Translations under genes and position numbers: made by a program
In this document: positions 38,943 through 49,662 of the stretch, one piece after another
How positions within the stretch are numbered: the stretch's first letter is position 1
Layout: each line of letters starts with the position of its first letter
The notes under the pieces: generated by a model
What the model was told of the DNA's origin: nothing
Database searches by the model: none
What the model saw: only the letters and a program-made list of their open reading frames with translations
Source: Siphonodentalium dalli
Lineage: Eukaryota > Mollusca > Scaphopoda > Gadilida > Siphonodentaliidae
Assembly: GCA_032622095.1 (NCBI GenBank)
Contig: CP136066.1
Coordinates: 128,867,917 to 128,931,916 of the forward strand
Reading direction: 5' to 3'
Length of the DNA: 64,000 nt

Positions 38943-39141
38943 CACGACTCTGGAAGTCTTTGTGCACCATTAGGAACCAGCCAGCCTGGAGCAAACCAAG
39001 GAAACTACATCATGTTTCCCAGCGCAACACATGGTGATAAGCCCCATAACAACGAGTTCTCTCCATGCAGCAAGGATAACATTACTCGAGTCATAGCCTC
39101 GATAGTCAAAGGCCTACATAATAAAGTCAACTGCTTCAAAA
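38943..39141 (+). CDS. ADAM10: ADAM10-like metalloprotease, internal exon (end of catalytic domain, Met-turn)
   Basis: The acceptor is TTTCTATTTTTACAG. The exon begins HDSGSLCAP, so its first codon supplies the third zinc-ligand histidine and the conserved Asp after it. NYIMFPSATHGDK is the methionine turn that closes the metzincin active site (ADAM10 family: NYIMYARATSGDK). NNEFSPCSKDNIT and VNCFK follow, with an NIT sequon and the catalytic-domain cysteines. There are 66 codons plus one base; the donor is GTAAAT at 39142 and the phase-1 end matches the exon at 62023. The next exon is 22.9 kb away across an intron full of transposons. Confidence 0.95.
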
Positions 39142-39957
39142 GTAAATATTTTAATAGCTATTTAATATTATATTAGTATAATATCCGGTATACACTGTTT
39201 CAGTTTTGGTCTTTACTTAACCCTAGAATGCTTTGGGATTCCCTCTATTCTCAGATGCTAGATTTCATTCATATGTTTTCTTTGCTTCATTTATGATATC
39301 ATTTACATTTTTATTCGGCTCTTAAGCCATGTTAATTAGCATCGGCTATCTGCTGAGCTGAGGCAAATGCCTAGGCAAAAAGAAATAGCCGAGGTAAATT
39401 TTAGAACCTGCAAATGTTTTGTGCAAAATTGAAACAAATTGCTGCTGGCATTGTATTTGTGTCACAATTAAAATTTTAAGCCAGACACAATCTAAGTCTG
39501 TCATGATAATGTACCAAGTTAAAGTTATAAACTTAAATTATTCCTAGTATGTGCAGAGCATTCAACTATGCAGATCCAAGGCTTCCAGCCGAGGACATTT
39601 TTCTGGCCTAGAAATTTTTTTTCTGTAAGAAAAGGGGGGACTACAGAAACGGGCTCTGTCCGTCCGTTCATCTTTCTGTTCATCCGTCCGTCCGTCACAC
39701 TTTTGAGTACCTTCATGGTGTAATCAACTCCTCCTACAGTTTTGATCGTATATATTTGAAAGAGTATTGTTACCCACATATTGGAGATGTGCAACATGTA
39801 TATAGATGACGGAATTTTTTTTTTACGGAGTTATTAACCCTTTTTGACATTTCAACATTTTTTTTTATTTCTTTAACAAAGCGGCATCGACTTGCCACAT
39901 TGTCGGAGGGACACTGTGGTCGGCTGACCTTTTATTTGTTTAATATTACCTCGGTTT

Positions 39958-41613
39958 TTAGCTCAACTTTACTTTGTAAAGTTTGAGCTATTGCCATGGC
40001 TTGGTATCCGTCGTCCGTGTGTGCGTGTGTGAGGGTGTGTGTGTGTGTCTGTGTGTGATGCGTCAACAATTTCCTTTAGCACGGGCTACAGTTCGTACCT
40101 TTGGTCCGATTATTATGAAATTTGTCATGGATGTTGACATTGACATGTAGATGGGAACGAGTCAATTTGGGGTCATTCGGAAAAAAAACATGGCCGCCAG
40201 CAGCCATCTTTGATTTCGAAATTCAATCCATTAGCACGGGCTACAGACCGTACTGTTCATCTTATTGTCATGAAATTTGTCATGGATGTTAATATTGACA
40301 TGTAGATGGGAACGAGTAATTTTGGGGTCAATCGGCCAAAAAAGATGGCCGCTGGTAGCCATCTTGGATTTTACTCTTTGTATCACTAAATCCTTGAGCA
40401 TTAATGACATGTAGATGGGAACGAGTCATTTTTGGGTCATTCGGCTAAAAAATATGGCCGCCAGCAGCCATCTTAGATTTTACTCTTTGTATGACTAAAT
40501 TCTTTAGCATGGGCTACAGGGCATACCTTTAGTCTGATCGTCATAAAATTTGTCATGGATGTTAACGATGACATTTAATGCGAACAACTCATTTTGGGGT
40601 CATTCGGCGGAAAATATGGCCGCCAGCAGCCATTTCTTTAACAAAGCGGCATCGACTTGCCACATTGTCGGGGGGACACTGTGGTCGGCTGACCTTTTAT
40701 TTGTTTAATATTGACATGTAGATGGGAACGAGTAATTTTGGGGTCAATCGGCCAAAAAAGATGGCCGCTGGTAGCCATCTTGGATTTTACTCTTTGTATC
40801 ACTAAATCCTTGAGCATTAATGACATGTAGATGGGAACGAGTCATTTTTGGGTCATTCGGCTAAAAAATACAGCTCGTACCTTTAGTCTGATTATCATAA
40901 AATTTGTCATGGCTGTTGAAATTGGAATGTAAATGGGAATGAGTCATTTTGGGGTCATTCGGACAAAAAACATGGCCGCCAGCAGCCATCTTGGATTTCA
41001 AAATTTAATTCATTAGCATGGGCCACAGTTCGTACTGTTCGTCTGATCATCATGAAATTTGTCATGGATGTTAATATTGACATGTAGATGGGAACGACTA
41101 ATTTTGGGGTCATTTGGCCAAAAAACATGGTCGCCAGCAGCCATCTTGGATTTTACTCTTTGTATGACTAAATTCTTTAGCATGTGCTACAGGTCGTACC
41201 TTTAGTCTGATCGTCATAAAATTTGTCATGGATGTTAACGATGACATGTAAATGGGAACGAGTCATTTTTGGGTCATTCGGCTAAAAAATATGGCCGCCA
41301 GCAGCCATCTTAGATTTTACTCTTTGTATGACTAAATTCTTTAGCATGGGCTACAGGGCGTACCTTTAGTCTGATCGTCATAAAATTTGTCATGGATGTT
41401 AACGATGACATTTAATGCGAACAACTCATTTTGGGGTCATTCGGCGGAAAATATGGCCGCCAGCAGCCATCTTGGATTTTTCTTTTCTCTTCATGTCTAT
41501 AAACTAGTATTAGACATTCAACTTTCCACATTCCTAATCGCTCCATTGACTGTAATACATTAAATTATTCCCTTTCCAAGTTGAGCTACAGTGTCATTGA
41601 CACTTTCATTTGT
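39958..41613 (+). repeat. Repeat family A, long copy with internal rearrangement
   Basis: It begins TTTAGCTCAACTTTACTTTG, has a GT-rich microsatellite at 40016-40060 and about eight units, and ends AAGTTGAGCTACAGTGTCAT. The array is disturbed at 40632-40866 (see next entry). Confidence 0.85.
40632..40713 (+). repeat. 82-bp duplicate of flanking sequence inserted in the array
   Basis: TTTCTTTAACAAAGCGGCAT ... TTTGTTTAATATT repeats 39869-39950 with one or two changes. It is followed by a second copy of 40297-40450 (starting GACATGTAGATGGGAACGAG). Confidence 0.9.
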
Positions 41614-41807
41614 ACTGGCCTAACAATGAACTGGCTGCAGCCATTGCAGGCACTGCTCTAGTACGATCCGATCCTGTGCTTCTCGCAGGTATGACAAAGC
41701 TGACTTGTGGGTGATGCTTAAGTGCATGCGACCTTGCTCAGGGTTCGGGCCCTGCCGTGAGATTTCAATAGTGTACCACCCAAAATTGCACATCATTAGC
41801 AGCCTTG

Positions 41808-41990
41808 GTACTCTTGGGTGCCAAATAAACGTGCTGGCACGCTTATTAATTTTGGAAGAATATGTTGGCCATCACTATTATTTGGTCATGATATATATTG
41901 TGAAAATGCCAGCACTATTAATAATTTTAGGGGTAAATGTAAGCCAGCACGTTTATTCAGCCATCACGTTTATTTGGCACCTGAGAGTAC
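41808..41990. mobile_element. 183-bp MITE
   Basis: Inverted ends GTACTCTTGGGTGCCAAATA and (in reverse) GTACTCTCAGGTGCCAAATA continue into AACGTGCTGGC / AACGTGATGGC. The core repeats CAGCAC / GTGCTG. Confidence 0.8.
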
Positions 41991-42459
41991 ACTGCCGGTG
42001 GGGTGAGGACTCTCCTGACTGTGTTGTCAGTGATGACAATTACTAGTACTACAAGCTAACCACAGAGGTCTCTATGATCCGGTCATGTCACTCCATTTCC
42101 ATCTTTTCCCTGCAAAGACCAGGCATCCAGTCAAGCTTTGCCTTCTTACCAGATACCGATGGATCAGCCTGCCAAACCATCCTCTCTCTCTCGGATATTG
42201 GGATATGCTCTGTCCACCCAGCCTTCTCTCAGATGCTGAGGTTTCCTCTGTCAGACTGATTGTCTGCCATGTCCAGTTTATATATAATACTCTGGCCCCA
42301 TGCCACAATCGGGGACTACTCATGACTCCTATTTCAGTCGCCTCCATTCTCTCATCTCCTTTCATATCCCGACCAGGTAATCAAGGTGTTGTTGAGACCT
42401 GACTTAGAGTTTCAGGCCTTCGAATCTGTTTGAGCCGCTTTTACGAGAATAACCTTAAA

Positions 42460-42770
42460 GGCATATTATGGACTTGTGTGCGTGTGCGTGTGCAGGTGCT
42501 ATGCCAACTGGAGGAATTTAGCATTCTACTAACATGGCCGAAAATATCAAGCAAATCGACCATAATGCTCCATAGAAAACATCGTCTGAACTACACTCAT
42601 TTGTAAATATTTTCTTCTCGATTCGGGATGCATCTATCGACCACAAACTAACGAAAATTATTTCGTCATTGACAGTCACTGCATTTAATTAATATCTATG
42701 AATGACTGTGTGTGTAGTCAATTTTGATTTAATATTTGTCAACATAACTACTTTGAGCAAGATTATGCTC
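42460..42770 (+). repeat. Dispersed repeat family E
   Basis: GCTATGCCAACTGGAGGAAT, GAAAACATCGTCTGAACTAC and CTTTGAGCAAGATTATGCTC recur at 57828-58077 plus 58621-58720, where family A interrupts it. Confidence 0.85.
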
Positions 42771-42840
42771 CATTTCTATTTGATCACTCTACCGGAGTGT
42801 TTCACATCAATTTTCAATCGTGATTCTAATTCTCATTCAG

Positions 42841-43164
42841 ATTTTATGTAATGGATTGCGCGATCAGTCCCTCTCCGTCAGCCGAGGTCTTGGTCAGTTC
42901 TCCTTCTCTACTCGTTTCGGGTATGGTCTTCAATCCCTGGATTCTGATCAGGGGTTCCGTGCCGTGAACAACAAACAAATCGTATCCAAGTTTTATGTCG
43001 GTTTCGCGATAACTGATTCTCACCTTAATTCGAGACATTCAAACTTATTACGGTATTTCAATGAGTTGTCGGATGCCCATCTGTGGTTAATACCAGTTGT
43101 CGTGATTATAACAGTTTGTGTAACTCTTCTGCTATTAACCTATAATATGGGTTGGGTTACCTAA
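42841..43164 (+). other. Unassigned ORF with a C-terminal membrane segment
   Basis: Following a pyrimidine-rich CTCATTCAG, 107 codons stay open. The N-terminal part is rich in Ser/Arg/Gly (LRDQSLSVSRGLGQFSFSTR). Near the end LWLIPVVVIITVCVTLLLL would span a membrane, followed by a stop after YNMGWVT. No family is recognised. It lies in the intron between the catalytic and disintegrin exons. That first acceptor is out of phase with the phase-1 donor at 39142, though CCGAG| at 42886 would be in phase. It could be a captured fragment or chance. Confidence 0.25.
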
Positions 43165-43516
43165 GCACACACCAGGCGAATGACAAATATGTTCCACATA
43201 ATTTTGAAACCATGTTAGTTACATTAGGGAGCATGTCAAAACCTCTTTCGCATATGCGAAAAAAGTGCGAAAAATGTGGCGTCATTGACGTCGTTTTTTC
43301 GACATTATCGCACGCCGTAACGTTGTACGTTTTCGTCAATTTTTCGTCATTTTCGCTGTCTTGGTTCGATGTTTTTCGAATTATCGCAGTTTTGTTTCGC
43401 AGTTTTGCTCAAATGTTCGCTGTTCTGTTTCGACATATTTTCGCAGTGTTTGTTTTCGTCAAGATCGCAGCATTATATCCGTCAATATTGCTGTTGTGTC
43501 GATATGATTGGCAGGA

Positions 43517-43717
43517 CAGTTTGTGTTCAATAAATACTCCATAGTCGCAGTTTTATACTGATGTGTCGCGAACGGGAAGATGTCGATGTCCATGCTGAAA
43601 TTTCTCAGATCGGAGTGACAGTTTGTGTTCAATAAATACTCCATAGTCGCAGTTTTATACTGATGTGTCGCAACGGGAAGATGTCGGTGTCCATGCTGAA
43701 ATTTCTCAGATCGGAGT
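43517..43717 (+). repeat. Two-copy tandem repeat, 102-bp period
   Basis: GACAGTTTGTGTTCAATAAA ... CTGAAATTTCTCAGATCGGA occurs twice in a row. Confidence 0.9.
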
Positions 43718-43876
43718 TTTTATCATAAGAATTCCATTGATTTAATCGGAGTATTCTCCGATATGAAAACATTTCCGATTTGATCGGAGTTTATAAATGT
43801 AGGCCTATTAGTAAATTTCTCCGATCTACTGAAATCTCCGATTTGGTTAATATCGGACAATTCAAACTTCGTTTAA

Positions 43877-45058
43877 CTCTTTGATTGCCAGGGGCCGATA
43901 TTATCGGCCCAAATATCAGGTCGGTAAATTGCCAGGGCCGATATTATCGGCCATAATTGTAACCGTAATTATTTTGATCACAACTGTATGACAATAATAA
44001 AAAAGTTTTTGAAGTTTCATAAAATGATTGTTTTAATTGTTTCTAATTAAATTCTGCAGTATATATCTGATTTTTAATCCTTTTTAAGACGTTTGAAAAT
44101 TAAAATAATGAAATAAGTTTGTAAAAAAAATGTAAGATCCGCAGTCGGAAATCCGAAATGGCCGACAATTTCAGAAAAATATTTTTAGACAATTATTTAT
44201 ATGAAAGATCTGCATTTTACCAATGCATTAACTAATTTAAACATGATAGTATGACAACCTGACATTACAATAAAGATTATGTGTACTTTATATTGTTTTA
44301 TTAGTATTTTTAATAGTCAAAATTGCCGTTTTTGCTGAATGAATCACCTATTTTTCAAGGTAAAAACGCAATTCACTAAAACAAACGGCGTGATTATAAA
44401 CTCCCACAGGCCCCAGCGTGCCTCAGTGACAGTTTAGACCACATGCATATGTGTCATTTTTGTTATTTTATTTATAGCACAATGATGATAAGCTTGTAGT
44501 TAGAGATTTAATTATATATCACAATTTTTTTTTTTTTTTTTTGACAGTCAAAATTGCCATTTTCCTCAATTAAAAAACCTAGCTATTTTCGTAATAAACT
44601 GTGCAACTAAATTCTAAATCGGCTCCTGCATTGTGTAGCTCCTCACATATGGTCCAGCTATACCAGAACTAGACCCTAATTTATTCTTACAAGTTTTTAA
44701 ATGAGAAAGACAGTAGAAAGATTTATCAGATCATCATCGTTGGAATACTGTCTCAGAGAACCAATATTGAATATAGCAGGTTCTGGGTCATTTTTCAATA
44801 GGATTATTGCAAAAAAATCCTTATTTGGAGTTATTTCCCTTGGGTGACAAGGAGTTATGCCCCTTAATTGTCGTGAATATTCTTCGGCAAAATATTCACC
44901 TGCAATTCTTTGGCTAATCACCTACATACATGTCCTTGATATTTGAAACATTATTTCATAAGAAGAAGACTATTGTATCATACTTTTCCACAATAAAATC
45001 AATTTTCTCATAAATTCTCCGGCAATTTAGGTGTAAAATTAGCTCGGCAACGAAAGAG
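43877..45058. mobile_element. piggyBac-like non-autonomous element
   Basis: CTCTTTGATTGCC at the left and (in reverse) CTCTTTCGTTGCC at the right are flanked by TTAA (43873-43876 and 45059-45062), the piggyBac target. The inverted repeat GGCCGATATTATCGGCC occurs twice near the left end. No transposase coding is evident. Confidence 0.75.
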
Positions 45059-46436
45059 TTAATAATAAACTATTATTAATAGAAGATTATTTAAAGTCCC
45101 AAATAAATTATTCCCCGACCCAATTTATATAATAGGATAGGCCAACACAATCATTTCCTATGTTTTGATGTCACACGGTGCCCGCAAATCCGTGGGTTTA
45201 TAGCAGTGATATTGCATCACTGGTTTACAGTAAATATTACAGTACAGGTTGAAGTCCCCCTAAATCTCGAGCAATAATTGCTACACCGTCGCATTAATAC
45301 TGCAGAGTGGTACCGTAAACAATGCAAATTTTGATTTCGAAAATCGTTTTTGTGTGTGATTATGTAACTTGTCTTCACTTTGGGTAAACCGTCACCATTT
45401 AATTGTGCGAACTATTATGAATAAAAGAATACAGCCGAGGACGACAATAAATTATTCCACAACCCCGATTTATAGTATACTTTCTGTATGCCACGTAGAG
45501 TTAATTTCTACAGTTTCAATCTGTCTTTCTAGACCAGACACATATTTTAATGTGGACGCAAATCAGGGTGTTTACGGCATCGTCGGACAGTCGTAAACAA
45601 TGCTTTAATTTTCACAATATAAGTATGAAATCATTGTTAGATATCGGAAGCGCAGCGTCATCATGATTAATTCGTCGGCGACTTTTATTTCAAATCTACA
45701 CATTTTATTCAATATATATCAGCGATCAGATGCGACAAAGTTAAGTTAATACAAAACATTTTATATAATAGTTTGGAATTTCCACGAATTGCACAATCAT
45801 GTTATGTTGTGCTATTTTTAGCACTAATTTCCCAGGCCAATCCTAGTTTCGTTTGTGGGTAGCATTGACTGACTGAGGAGTTGAGTGTTATGTTTTTCTC
45901 GATTCTTTATTGAATGAATAATACAAATATGGATAACATACCATTATAAAACAATTAACTCAGGGGGTATGGCTCTATATGAAGTGCGACAACATCGTAT
46001 GGATGTTTTAACTTTTCATCGTTTGCGAATATCGATCAATGTTTCGACGTCGCGACTTTTGCGTTGTCGAAAGTTTCGACATTTTACGGAAATTTTGGTC
46101 TGTTGTGGTTTCGACGTTATCGCACTTTTATGGCCAGTCGCTTTCGACGTTATCGCATTATTTTTCGTCATTTCCGACATTTCGTTTTTGCACATTTACG
46201 TCAATTACGTCAAAACTTTTTCGACAATATTTTCGCATATGCGAAAGAGGTTTTGACATGCTCCCTTACAGGTAGCCAGAATTTGAGGCAGATCCATTAG
46301 CTGTATCTGTTAATCTCCTTTGTTGACAATACAATTCAATTTCCAGTTCCTTGGCTTTGTGTACTGGAGGTGGACTCTGTATCTGTCTTGGTCACATCTC
46401 TATTTGTATGCTTTTCCTTCAATATCCATTTTTATG

Positions 46437-47095
46437 TTTACCCATACCATAGTATGGTAAACATAGTGTCGTTGTCCGGATTGACCACTCGTCGTGTGTC
46501 CGTCCGTCCGTCCGTCCGTCCGTAGACACTTTACGTGTAATGCGATAACTCAAACATTTTCTACCTGATCAAAACCAAATACAGATCGAGTTTGAATATG
46601 GGTTTGATTCGACTTTTTTTTACAGAGTTATGGCCCTTTTTCGACTTAGTATTCATGAATTCTGCCATAATTAAACATTTTTTATCTGATCGGAACAAAA
46701 TTTGGTATGTGAGTTTCTCGGCCCAAAATACAGATCGAGTTCGAATATGGATTTGATCCGAGTTTTTTTTACGGAGTTATGGCCCTTTTTCGACTTAGTA
46801 TTCATGAATTCTGCCATAACTCAAACATTTTTTATCTGATTGGAACCAAATTTGGTATATGAGTTTCTCAGACCAACATACAGATTGAGTTGAATTTTTT
46901 TTAATGGAGTTATGGTCCTTTGACATATAATTCACACATACTTCGATAAAGCAACCATTTTTCATCTGATAGGAACCAAATTTGGTATGTGAGTTTCTTA
47001 CAGAACGAGTTTGAATATGGGTTTAGATCCAATTTGTTATACCAGAGATATGGCCCTTTTTCAACTAAGAATTATCCAAATATAACCCAAGTAAC
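46437..47095 (+). repeat. Repeat family B, with about 150-bp units
   Basis: ACCCATACCATAGTATGGTA, a (CCGT)n run at 46499-46522, then units at about 46582, 46731 and 46881 with CAGATCGAGTTTGAATATGG and TTTTTATCTGATCGGAAC. Confidence 0.8.
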
Positions 47096-47918
47096 TTACA
47101 ATTAATGAATACCTCAGCCTCACAGCTTCTCTGTGAGAGAGATAAAAAGACAATATGGTTTCTTTAGCTATCTTTTTAACCACAACTTTGCCATGTGAAT
47201 TTATTTAACTAGACCAATGGAGCTCTCTAAGTCCTTGGATGATGGGACTACATTGGATCAAACAGGGCAGAGATAGGTGATTTAACCCCTTTTACCCATT
47301 CCATGTCTTTTAACCTTTTCCATTAAATAAATAATTATATTATTTTGATATCTCACATGGCAATTTGCAACAACATGAATATAACTGCTTACACTATGAT
47401 AGTGGTGACAGGCTCTAGAGTTTAGATGTTATATTAACCCTTCTATATTGACTCATACATTCCAATAATTTGTGTTATTACTGGTTATTATGTACATTTG
47501 TCATATACTACTTTAGATCATAACAGTATACTCTATAATTCAACATTAAAAGATTATGATTCTGATCATAACAATTTACTATCGCCAAGGGATGGGTTAA
47601 ACATCTGCCGATCTGCTTAGTGGTAGTTCTCTTTATCCTATTGGGACCATGAATGAATGAGTTATCTATCTTGCCTATGACCAATATTTATCCTAGACAC
47701 CTTCACTCTGTGAACATTAGGGCACATGAAGTATGTGCTGTTTCCTTTTCGGAGGCTCAGTTGCTTTTGTGTTATCTGAGGTACTGCATAAAGGGTCTAT
47801 TTTTGCACATGTCTACCAAGAAACTTTTCATTACAGGATGCAAATATTTTCTGCTTCATCAGGTGGGTTTCATACGCCTTGTCTGATTATCTGCCTCCTC
47901 CTATTCAAGAATTTAATT
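47096..47918. other. Intron sequence, nothing recognised
   Basis: An ORF of 77 codons at 47653-47886 resembles no family I know and has no supporting splice signals. Confidence 0.45.
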
Positions 47919-48027
47919 ATAACCATTAGTTCATTCAGTGTCCAAGATATCTTTGCCAGAGATATATTTTTTTTTACCCAAAATATGCATCTCCTGCTAA
48001 GTATCTTGGACACTGAACTCACAGGGC
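47919..48027. mobile_element. Short fold-back repeat
   Basis: ATTCAGTGTCCAAGATATC and GTATCTTGGACACTGAAC are inverted across about 70 bases. Its left part, from AACCATTAGTTCATTCAGTG, recurs at 51395-51440, just right of the hAT element. Confidence 0.65.
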
Positions 48028-48246
48028 CTTCCTAGTTGGGATCAACAGTCCCGCCCCGCCCCGCGCACTCGGTCAAACGCATAGAACACACAGAAGGGAG
48101 AAATTAAAAAGACCGCAGACTTACTTGACATTGCTTTTACAGGGTTCCCGCGGGTCCTTGAAAACCCTTGAATATGAAAATCCATATTCAAGGCCCTTGA
48201 AAACCCTTGTATTTCACCAAACTCCTTGAATAATAGACATGTAAAC

Positions 48247-49344
48247 TAGGGCTTCACGGTATATCGATATATTATCGAATGTCGATATATTTTTAAATTA
48301 TCGTATCGTATCGACCCAAAACTAAATTATCGTCCTCAACGATATATTTCCAAAGTTTAATACATTTGAATTAAATAAAACAAAAAGTTTCTTGTAGGCG
48401 CATTCTAGCCAACAGTGTGATAACGTGCAAATAGCCGGGACTGTCACCCGCATTGGTGGCTGACTAGACAAAGAGTCCGCTGTATTGCTAAAGGCGTTAC
48501 AAACAATTAACGTGAAAAGAAGGCTACTCATTCAGTAATTGAGTTCGTTGATTAAACACTGTTGTGGTGATATAAGCAGTGTTTTCACAGGTTGTATTGT
48601 GTGTGGATAATCTGGCGTGAAGCCATTTAAGTTATAAGTTCGATGATGGCGTGTCCCCAAAGCAGAGTCATTGTTGTCATTAAATTAGCGAGAATATCGC
48701 GGAAGTATTGCCTGATTGTTTAAAGTCGTGGGGTCTCAACCCCGATCAGCTGTCGTGCATCACAACAGACAATGGGTCAAACATTATCAAAGCTGTTGAC
48801 ATACTCGGATGGCAACACCTTTCCTGCTTCGGGCACAATTTGAATCTGGCTGTTAACAACTCTATGAAAGACGACAAACGTGTTAGTAGATTGCTTAGTA
48901 TTTGCCGCGGGATAGTGTCTGCTTTCTCGACCAGCTGGATACATCGACGCAACTTAAGAGCTATTCAGCGCGTTCTTAGCAACAAACATGTAAATATGTC
49001 TCTGTGCAAGTCACCTTCATATTGTTAGCCACTTTTGTTATTATTGTTTTACCTGTATGTTCTTTCATTCAAATGCTGTGTTAATTCCATAAACATTACT
49101 ATATTACGTAAACTTATCGTTTAGTTCTTACTTTCAATTACAACCGGAAGTAACATGGAAATGTTATGTATACAACGAAAATACGCAAACTGCTAACGCT
49201 CGTTCGCGGCTTTTCATGAAAGCATACAATTTAAAATTACATTAGTTTGTAATTCAAAACTTTAGATTATCGATATATACCCATATCGCGATAATAATTT
49301 GGATATCGTATCGATAATATTTTTGATCATATCGTGAAGCCCTA
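48247..49344 (+). mobile_element. Nested hAT element with exact 8-bp target duplication
   Basis: Inverted ends TAGGGCTTCACGGTATATCG and (in reverse) TAGGGCTTCACGATATGATC are flanked by ATGTAAAC at 48239-48246 and 49345-49352. ATCGATA / TATCGA motifs crowd both subterminal zones. It is 1.1 kb, a deletion derivative. Confidence 0.93.
48681..49028 (+). pseudogene. hAT (ZBED-type) transposase fragment
   Basis: The open frame, best from about 48708, encodes PDCLKSWGLNPDQLSCITTD, then NGSNIIKA and LGWQHLSCFGHNLNLAV. TTDNGSN holds the second catalytic Asp region of hAT transposases, and CFGHNLNLAV is the conserved helix that follows (ZBED: CFAHTLNLVV). The BED finger, first Asp, the insertion domain, last Glu and dimerisation region are absent, so it cannot catalyse transposition. 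Confidence 0.85.
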
Positions 49345-49662
49345 ATGTAAACACCCTTGAAAAGTTGGCAAAGCCTTGAATTTGCAGTCCGTTATGATCG
49401 CGGAATAAGGCACAATTACCCAGCGATTGGCAGAACAATAATTACGTACTAGTATGGTAAAATTGTGGAGTATTTACGGTAATTCCTGGTAAAACCGGCG
49501 ATCGACCTCCGCTTTGTTTTAATCTTTGGTTGAGTTCCATTACCGTTTGTTTGCGGCTCTGTGATTGGGTAAGAACCGAACAGCTTTTGTTTCGATGTAT
49601 CTAATTAGTCACAAGTGCATTCCCACACGAAATAATAAAATATCTTGCATTAAAATGAAAGT

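Larger units (their letters stand above)
43227..46265. mobile_element. TWA-target transposon with TCGCATATGCGA and TTCGACATTATCGCA motifs
   Basis: Inverted ends of about 35 bases start GGGAGCATGTCAAAACCTCT and include the palindrome TTTCGCATATGCGAAA. TTA flanks both sides (43224-43226 and 46266-46268). Subterminal zones repeat TCGACATTATCGCA / TTTTCGTCA. No transposase was seen. It contains a 102-bp tandem repeat and a piggyBac-like element. Confidence 0.85.

Noticed and set aside
42060-42400. Overlapping ORFs of 61-105 codons on both strands
   Set aside because: No family resemblance and no convincing splice signals; open in several frames because of low stop density.
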